From assembly GCF_001427825.1 (NCBI RefSeq), contig NZ_LMGT01000001.1:905563-969562 (forward strand): 64,000 bases of DNA. The letters run 5' to 3'. The notes beneath the pieces were generated by a model. The model made no database searches and was not told the origin of the DNA. It saw only the letters and a program-made list of their open reading frames with translations. This document shows positions 59,976-64,000 of the stretch, piece by piece; the first letter of the stretch is position 1, and every line of letters begins with the position of its first letter. The position numbers and the translations under genes were made by a program. This stretch comes from Brevundimonas sp. Root608. GTDB lineage: Bacteria > Pseudomonadota > Alphaproteobacteria > Caulobacterales > Caulobacteraceae.

Positions 59976-60365
59976 CTATTCAACGGCTTCGGCGGCGGCG
60001 TCTTCACGCGGCGTGCGCTCGCGCTCACGCTCGCGCTCGCGCTCACGGCGGGCCAGCAGCGGCGACAGCTCCAGGTCGAGCTCCTCGACGCGGACGGTCA
60101 GCCAGCGAAGCACGTCTTCGTTGATCGACAGCTGACGTTCCACTTCGGCCATGGCGGCGGGCGGGCAGTCGACGGCGAGCAGCGAATAGTGCGCCTTGCG
60201 GTTCTTCTTGACCCGATAGGTCAGGTTGCGCAGACCCCAGTACTCGATCTTGGCGACGGAACCGCCGCCTTGCGTGATCAGGTCCTTGATGGTGTCGTTC
60301 AGCGCTTCGGCCTGTTGCGCGCTGATATCCTGGCGCGACATGACCGTGTGCTCGTAAAGAGCCAT
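59976..60365 (-). CDS. rpsF: 30S ribosomal protein S6 with Arg/Glu-repeat tail
   Basis: From the ATG at 60365 it has 129 residues: [18 protein letters not shown], then the S6 core ([22 protein letters not shown]). The C-terminal tail holds R-E repeats (about 60021-60056) written in hexanucleotide units GAGCGC/GAGCGT. Upstream in-frame extension to 60959 overlaps another gene and was rejected. Confidence 0.95.
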   Translation of the reverse strand: MALYEHTVMSRQDISAQQAEALNDTIKDLITQGGGSVAKIEYWGLRNLTYRVKKNRKAHYSLLAVDCPPAAMAEVERQLSINEDVLRWLTVRVEELDLELSPLLARRERERERERERTPREDAAAEAVE

Positions 60366-60562
60366 GCGGTAGTCTCCCTTGGTGGGCGTCGGCGCGAGGG
60401 GACCGGGTAAGTCCTCTCCCACGATGGATCCCGATGCGGCGGCCGGGATGACTTCCCGAACCCTTTGGAGCTCCGCGACCGGGACCGAAGCCCTGGAAAG
60501 GCGGCGCGTATAGGGGAAAAGGGGCGAGGGAGCAAGCCGCGGCGGGATTGCCGGCCGCGGTC

Positions 60563-61129
60563 TCAGCCCAGACTCTTCGACAGCCAGCCGATCGGGCCCG
60601 TGGCCAGAAGGCAAAGGGCGATGGCGTGCCACCAGAGTCGCCGCACGAAGATCAATGAGGCGAACACCGCCAGCACGGCCAGATCGACCAGACGGGTCTC
60701 CAGCAGGCGTCCGACGCCTTCGCCGTTGGCCACGACCTCGGCGCCTTCCAGGACGATCAGCCAACCGAGCGCGGCGGTGAACAGGCTCCAGAAATAGCGG
60801 CCGTTGCGGTCGTAATAGATCCGCAGATCGATCCCTCCGACCGGAATCTCGTCGGGAAGCGCGGCGGCGGCCAGCAGGAACAGGATCACCAGCTCCACCA
60901 GCAGCGGCAGGAACTGGCCGATGGTCATGGCCGTGTCCCGGGGGGTGTAGAGGCTCCACCAGATCTGGATGATGGTCAGAGAGACGAGAAGGGCCGTCGC
61001 CGGCGCGGCCCAGTGCCAGCGCACCGAGCCGCCCGCGCGGATCAGCCGGTTCAGGCTGACGAGGATGTCGACCAGCGCCAGACCGACGATGATGGAGGCC
61101 ATCACCGAGGTGTATTCGAACGCGCTCAT
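60563..61129 (-). CDS. Integral membrane protein of unknown function
   Basis: The 188 residues have about five hydrophobic segments, starting [24 protein letters not shown] do not recognise a named domain. It is flanked by the ribosomal operon and the SPOR-domain carboxypeptidase on the same strand, but its gaps (197 bp to rpsF, 71 bp from the carboxypeptidase) do not force co-transcription. Confidence 0.7.
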   Translation of the reverse strand: MSAFEYTSVMASIIVGLALVDILVSLNRLIRAGGSVRWHWAAPATALLVSLTIIQIWWSLYTPRDTAMTIGQFLPLLVELVILFLLAAAALPDEIPVGGIDLRIYYDRNGRYFWSLFTAALGWLIVLEGAEVVANGEGVGRLLETRLVDLAVLAVFASLIFVRRLWWHAIALCLLATGPIGWLSKSLG

Positions 61130-61200
61130 CCCGTTCCCCGAACCGTGTCGGGCGAGATTAGGTCGCTTTCATCGCCTCGGCCAATCCCTGGTCGACGGCC

Positions 61201-62619
61201 CTATCCCTGGGGGCGAATGACCATGCAGGTGACGCGGCGCTCGGCAAGGGCGGCGCAGGCGCCCTGGGCGGCCTGCTCGGTCATGCCGGTGAAGCGCGAC
61301 CGGTACCAGCCTTCGGCGTTCTGGACCGTGCGTTCGGCGGCGGCGAACTGGGTGCGGAAGCGGCGGTTGACCTCGGTCAGCCAGTTGCTGGCCACCGCCT
61401 CGTCGCGGAAGGCGCCGACCTGGACCGACCAGGCCCCGGCGGGCGTCCGGGCGGCCGGGCGGGCGGCGGCGGCGCGCGGCGGGGCCGGCGCGCGGGACGG
61501 GACGGCTCCGTTCAGGGAAGCGGTCAGGTCCCCGGTTCGCGCCTCGGCGCGCTGGACGGGGGCGGGCGGGCGCGTCTCCGACGGCGCCGGCGTGACTCGC
61601 AAGGGCTGCGGCTGGGCGGCGGCAAGGGCGGTATAGGCCACGCCTTCGGAGCCGACGTCGGCCGCGCCGTCCTCGGTGGCGACCGAGGCGTATTCGATTC
61701 CGCCCGATGGCTCCTGACCGACGCCGAAGCCGCGCGATTCGAAATAGGTCTGGGCGATCTGGATCGTCTCCCCGCGCGCCCGGGCGCGCTCGACATCGAA
61801 GCCGGTGTCCATCAGGGCGGCGACATGGGCGTTGCGGCTGGCGGTCGACCGACCGCCCAGCACGATGGTGATCAGCCGCTTGCCGTCCCGCACCGACGAC
61901 GCCGCCAGATTGTAGCCCGAGGCGTTGGTGTAGCCGGTCTTCATCCCGTCATAGCCATTGCCGCCGCGCAGCAGGCCGTTGGTGTTGCGGTATTCACGGC
62001 CGTTGTAGGCCCAGTCGTGCAGGCCGAAATATCGGTAATACTGCGGGTAATCCCGCATGACGGCGCGGGCCAGGACCGCGAGATCGCGGGCCGAGGTGAT
62101 CTGGCGGCTGTCGGGCAGGCCGTTGGCGTTGACGTACTGGGTCTGGGTCATGCCCAGCTCGCGCGCCTTCGCCGTCATGCGGGCCGCGAAGCGGGATTCC
62201 GAGCCGCCGACATGCTCGGCGAGGGCCACGGCCATGTCGTTGGCGCTGCGCACCGCGGTCGCGCGCATGGCGTTGTCCAGGCTGATGGTCTCGCCGGCGC
62301 CCAGGCCCAGTTTGGACGGCGGCTGGCTGGCGGCGTGGGACGACACGGTCAGGACGTCGTCCAGCTTGACCTTGCCTTCGCTCAACGCCTCGAAGGTCAG
62401 ATACAGCGTCATGACCTTGGTGATGGAGGCGGGGAAACGGCGGCTGTCGGCGAAGCGCGAGAACAGCACCTCGCCCGACTCGGCGTCGACGACGATGGCG
62501 GCGTAACGCGCGTTGTCCGAGGACTGGGCGACCAGGGGGGCGGTCGTCGGCGTCAGGGCCAGGACGGCCACCAGCAGCAACGAAAGCCATCCGCGGCGGA
62601 TCAGGACGGAGATCGACAA
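61201..62619 (-). CDS. D-alanyl-D-alanine carboxypeptidase with SPOR domain
   Basis: A 472-residue serine penicillin-binding-type carboxypeptidase. A signal-anchor-like segment is followed by S-I-T-K (Ser65-Lys68), the S-x-N motif in R-S-A-N-D-M-A and K-T-G in M-K-T-G-Y-T-N. A Pro/Ala-rich linker (~330-385) leads to a C-terminal SPOR domain (W-S-V-Q-V-G-A-F-R-D-E). SPOR binds denuded septal glycan, so it likely trims pentapeptides at the division site. Confidence 0.92.
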   Translation of the reverse strand: MSISVLIRRGWLSLLLVAVLALTPTTAPLVAQSSDNARYAAIVVDAESGEVLFSRFADSRRFPASITKVMTLYLTFEALSEGKVKLDDVLTVSSHAASQPPSKLGLGAGETISLDNAMRATAVRSANDMAVALAEHVGGSESRFAARMTAKARELGMTQTQYVNANGLPDSRQITSARDLAVLARAVMRDYPQYYRYFGLHDWAYNGREYRNTNGLLRGGNGYDGMKTGYTNASGYNLAASSVRDGKRLITIVLGGRSTASRNAHVAALMDTGFDVERARARGETIQIAQTYFESRGFGVGQEPSGGIEYASVATEDGAADVGSEGVAYTALAAAQPQPLRVTPAPSETRPPAPVQRAEARTGDLTASLNGAVPSRAPAPPRAAAARPAARTPAGAWSVQVGAFRDEAVASNWLTEVNRRFRTQFAAAERTVQNAEGWYRSRFTGMTEQAAQGACAALAERRVTCMVIRPQG

Positions 62620-62776
62620 AGGCAGGCCTCACAAGACATTAGCGCGACGGCGGCCCCACCACGCGACGCTGACGAAAGGCTAACATGCGTCATCGGGGTT
62701 TCGTGAGGGTAAACAAGCCGTCAACGGATTTGTGAAGCCGCTTCGCCTCTCAGGCGCGCCGGCGGGTGTGAAGTTA

Positions 62777-62791
62777 TTGTGCAGCGCACAA
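62777..62791. promoter_or_regulatory. Perfect palindrome TTGTGC-AGC-GCACAA, candidate PhaR-type operator
   Basis: A 6-bp perfect inverted repeat with a 3-nt spacer, ending 6 bp before the -35 of the phasin promoter. It resembles the TGC-N3-GCA core of sites bound by PhaR-type phasin repressors in alphaproteobacteria. The regulator itself is not in this window. Confidence 0.45.
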
Positions 62792-62797
62792 AAACTC

Positions 62798-62826
62798 TTG
62801 ACCTCTCTTCGCACTTGCACCATATA
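62798..62826 (+). promoter_or_regulatory. Predicted sigma-70 promoter of the phasin gene
   Basis: TTGACC (62798-62803), a 17-bp spacer and CATATA (62821-62826), 82 bp before the phasin ATG. Confidence 0.6.
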
Positions 62827-62908
62827 CCGGCCTGTCGCGATGGACTGGCTCCTCGCACAAGACATTCCAGGCGGTCCCCCGACCGCGCACAGGTTTCAGG
62901 AGATCATC

Positions 62909-63415
62909 ATGGCTGACAACACCGCCGAGACCGTCAAGAAGACCGTCGAGACCGCCGCCAACACCGTCAAGGCTTCGGCCGAGAAGGCCCAGGCCACGTT
63001 CCAGGCGAATGCCGAGCAGGCGCAGGCCGCCGGCGCCAAGGCGTTCCGCGACGTCGCCGACAAGTCGGCCGCCGGCATCAGCGAGCTGAGCGCCCAGGGC
63101 AAGCAGAACCTGGAAGCCCTCGCCGCCTCGGCCGCCGCCGCCCAGAAGGGCGTCGAGACCCTCTCGGCCCAGGGCGTCGCCTTCACCAGGAAGTCGTGGG
63201 AAGACGGCGTCGCCGCCGCCCAGTCGATGTCGCAGGCCCGTTCGATCCAGGAGCTGCTCGAGCTGCAGACGACCTGGGCCAAGTCGGCGACCGAAGCCTA
63301 TCTGGCCGAAGTCACCCGCGCGACGGACGTCCTGACCGCCTCGGTCAAGGACAGCTTCAAGCCGATCAACGAGCGCGTCACCGCCTCGGTCGAAAAGTTC
63401 CAGGCCGCCCGCTAA
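62909..63415 (+). CDS. Phasin family protein
   Basis: The ATG at 62909 (AGGAG upstream) gives 168 residues, almost wholly amphipathic helix rich in Ala, Lys, Glu and Gln: M-A-D-N-T-A-E-T-V-K-K-T-V-E-T. The phasin-2-like C-terminal part is E-L-L-E-L-Q-T-T-W-A-K-S-A-T-E-A-Y. Phasins coat polyhydroxyalkanoate granules, and some members have general stress roles. No PHA synthase is in this window. An open frame extending upstream to 62732 precedes the promoter and was rejected. Confidence 0.9.
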   Translation: MADNTAETVKKTVETAANTVKASAEKAQATFQANAEQAQAAGAKAFRDVADKSAAGISELSAQGKQNLEALAASAAAAQKGVETLSAQGVAFTRKSWEDGVAAAQSMSQARSIQELLELQTTWAKSATEAYLAEVTRATDVLTASVKDSFKPINERVTASVEKFQAAR

Positions 63416-63444
63416 GCCTGAGAATTCAGTAAGCGTATCGAAGG

Positions 63445-63473
63445 GCCCCCGGCGGAAACGCCGGGGGCTTTTT
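63445..63473 (+). terminator. Rho-independent terminator of the phasin gene
   Basis: A 10-bp perfect stem (GCCCCCGGCG / CGCCGGGGGC) with a stable GAAA loop is followed by TTTTT. Confidence 0.92.
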
Positions 63474-63492
63474 GCTGTCCCCCCTGATCCGC

Positions 63493-63610
63493 GCATCCCC
63501 GCGAAGGCGGGACCAGGCTTTGGCCCCGCCGCCGATGCCTGAATGAGCGCCGGTTACCTCAGCCAGACTGGCTGTCGCTCAAACCTGGGTCCCCGCCTTC
63601 GCGGGGATGC
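63493..63610. repeat. Composite palindromic repeat GCATCCCCGCGAAGGCGGG
   Basis: GCATCCCCGCGAAGGCGGG (63493-63511) reappears inverted at 63591-63610, each with CCAGG/CCTGG extensions towards the core. The core is about 65 bp. It is a different family from the GTCATCC elements but has the same two-palindrome layout. Confidence 0.75.
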
Positions 63611-63969
63611 ACGGTGAGGGGTGCGATCGCGTGACGCTGCTCGCCGGATCTATAGTCGGGTTGGCGGGAAAATATCGCGCCTGTTCAACATCTTCCGCTT
63701 TTCTCAAACTCTATTGTCAGCACCCCCTCCCGGCGGCCGCATACTATCTGCATCCCGTCGCGGGGGAGGGCGTCTGGCGCCAGGGCCATCAACGTGCGGC
63801 GGGGTGCGAACGAGCGGGAAACGTCGTCCCGGAATCGTCGCCCGGACCCTTGCGCGGCTTGAACCCTGCGGCTTGTGGAATAATCGGGGGCGTGGGGTCG
63901 GCGGACTGCCCGGGGGGTCGAAACCCCGGGGCCCGGGAGGCCTGGACGCCTTCCGCCCGTCGCGAGCGT
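63611..63969. other. Intergenic region without a supported gene
   Basis: About 360 bp of non-coding DNA before a possible gene start at the right edge. It contains a moderately AT-rich stretch (63650-63720) that may hold a promoter and a GC hairpin (CCCGGGG / CCCCGGG near 63910-63930). A 121-codon open frame at 63621-63986 has no protein-like composition and was not accepted. Confidence 0.5.
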
Positions 63970-64000
63970 ATGACGGACAGGGATGAAAGCGGCGAAAAGG
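63970..64000 (+). CDS. Possible start of the next gene (partial)
   Basis: The ATG at 63970 opens M-T-D-R-D-E-S-G-E-K to the window edge, a plausible polar N-terminus. An ATG in another frame at 63983 is an alternative. In Caulobacterales a clpS-clpA pair might be expected near a SPOR-domain carboxypeptidase and phasin, but ten residues cannot show it. Confidence 0.25.
   Translation, partial: MTDRDESGEK

Noticed and set aside
63621..63986. 121-codon open frame at the right edge
   Set aside because: Arg/Gly/Pro/Ser-rich, no Shine-Dalgarno, overlaps a more plausible start at 63970. Probably random.
1..64000. tRNA, rRNA, prophage or transposase genes
   Set aside because: No T-loop plus acceptor-stem pattern, integrase, transposase or capsid-like protein was recognised on either strand; small tRNAs could still be missed by eye.

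Overview
The window is about 64 kb of high-GC, densely coding DNA that reads as the chromosome of an alphaproteobacterium of the order Caulobacterales, most like Brevundimonas or Caulobacter. The reasons are the ftsQ-ftsA ... ftsZ-lpxC order, four TonB-dependent receptors (TBDRs), an HWE-family histidine kinase, a phasin, GANTC sites upstream of ftsZ and a general excess of outer-membrane genes. The genus is inferred from gene content and was not tested by alignment. There is no phage, integrase, transposase, CRISPR array, rRNA or recognisable tRNA gene.

Layout. 1-8455 is the distal dcw cluster (partial ftsQ, ftsA, ftsZ, lpxC), with a 1131-residue TBDR placed between ftsA and ftsZ. 8548-13616 holds an lgt-midA-pgeF operon on the minus strand, then ubiK-like, ybjN-like and proC genes and a small secreted protein. 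13695-15939 is an EnvZ/OmpR-type two-component pair and 16028-16903 is ilvE. 16904-18961 is a siderophore-type TBDR with a Fur-box-like promoter. 19170-24954 carries a nucleoside transporter, a GST, a Nudix hydrolase, a glyoxalase-fold protein and RNase R. 25065-29539 combines cystathionine beta-synthase and a cystathionine gamma-lyase/synthase (transsulfuration) with two tandem exported hydrolases between them. 29609-32563 contains two paralogous cold-shock genes flanking a FAS1 lipoprotein, small hypotheticals and a TorF-like porin. 32594-38821 holds a nitronate monooxygenase, queF, a DUF817 membrane protein, a phytoene-desaturase-like oxidoreductase, and a single-domain response regulator with an HWE kinase. 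A type-B carboxylesterase follows at 38939-40465.

The most interesting region is 40469-54370. A cytosolic GH1 beta-glucosidase is divergent from a LacI regulator. Behind the regulator, all in one direction, come a carboxypeptidase-regulatory-like TBDR, a GH144-type (PF10091) lipoprotein, a sugar-binding lipoprotein, two ABC permeases and a 1072-residue discoidin plus six-hairpin glycosidase. Most junctions are 4-bp overlaps. A near-perfect LacI palindrome lies in the divergent promoter and a strong terminator follows the TBDR. I read it as a dedicated uptake and degradation locus for a beta-glucan, possibly beta-1,2-glucan, with no ATPase subunit encoded. The remainder is dnaB, a small secreted protein, a fourth TBDR, the rpsF-rpsR-rplI operon, a membrane protein, a SPOR-domain D,D-carboxypeptidase and a phasin.

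Non-coding structure is conspicuous. At least two families of composite palindromic repeats sit between, and sometimes inside, operons. A pair of heptanucleotide repeats overlaps two convergent gene ends. The two csp leaders share a hairpin with compensatory base changes. All assignments come from reading the sequence and knowledge of families; no database search was run.
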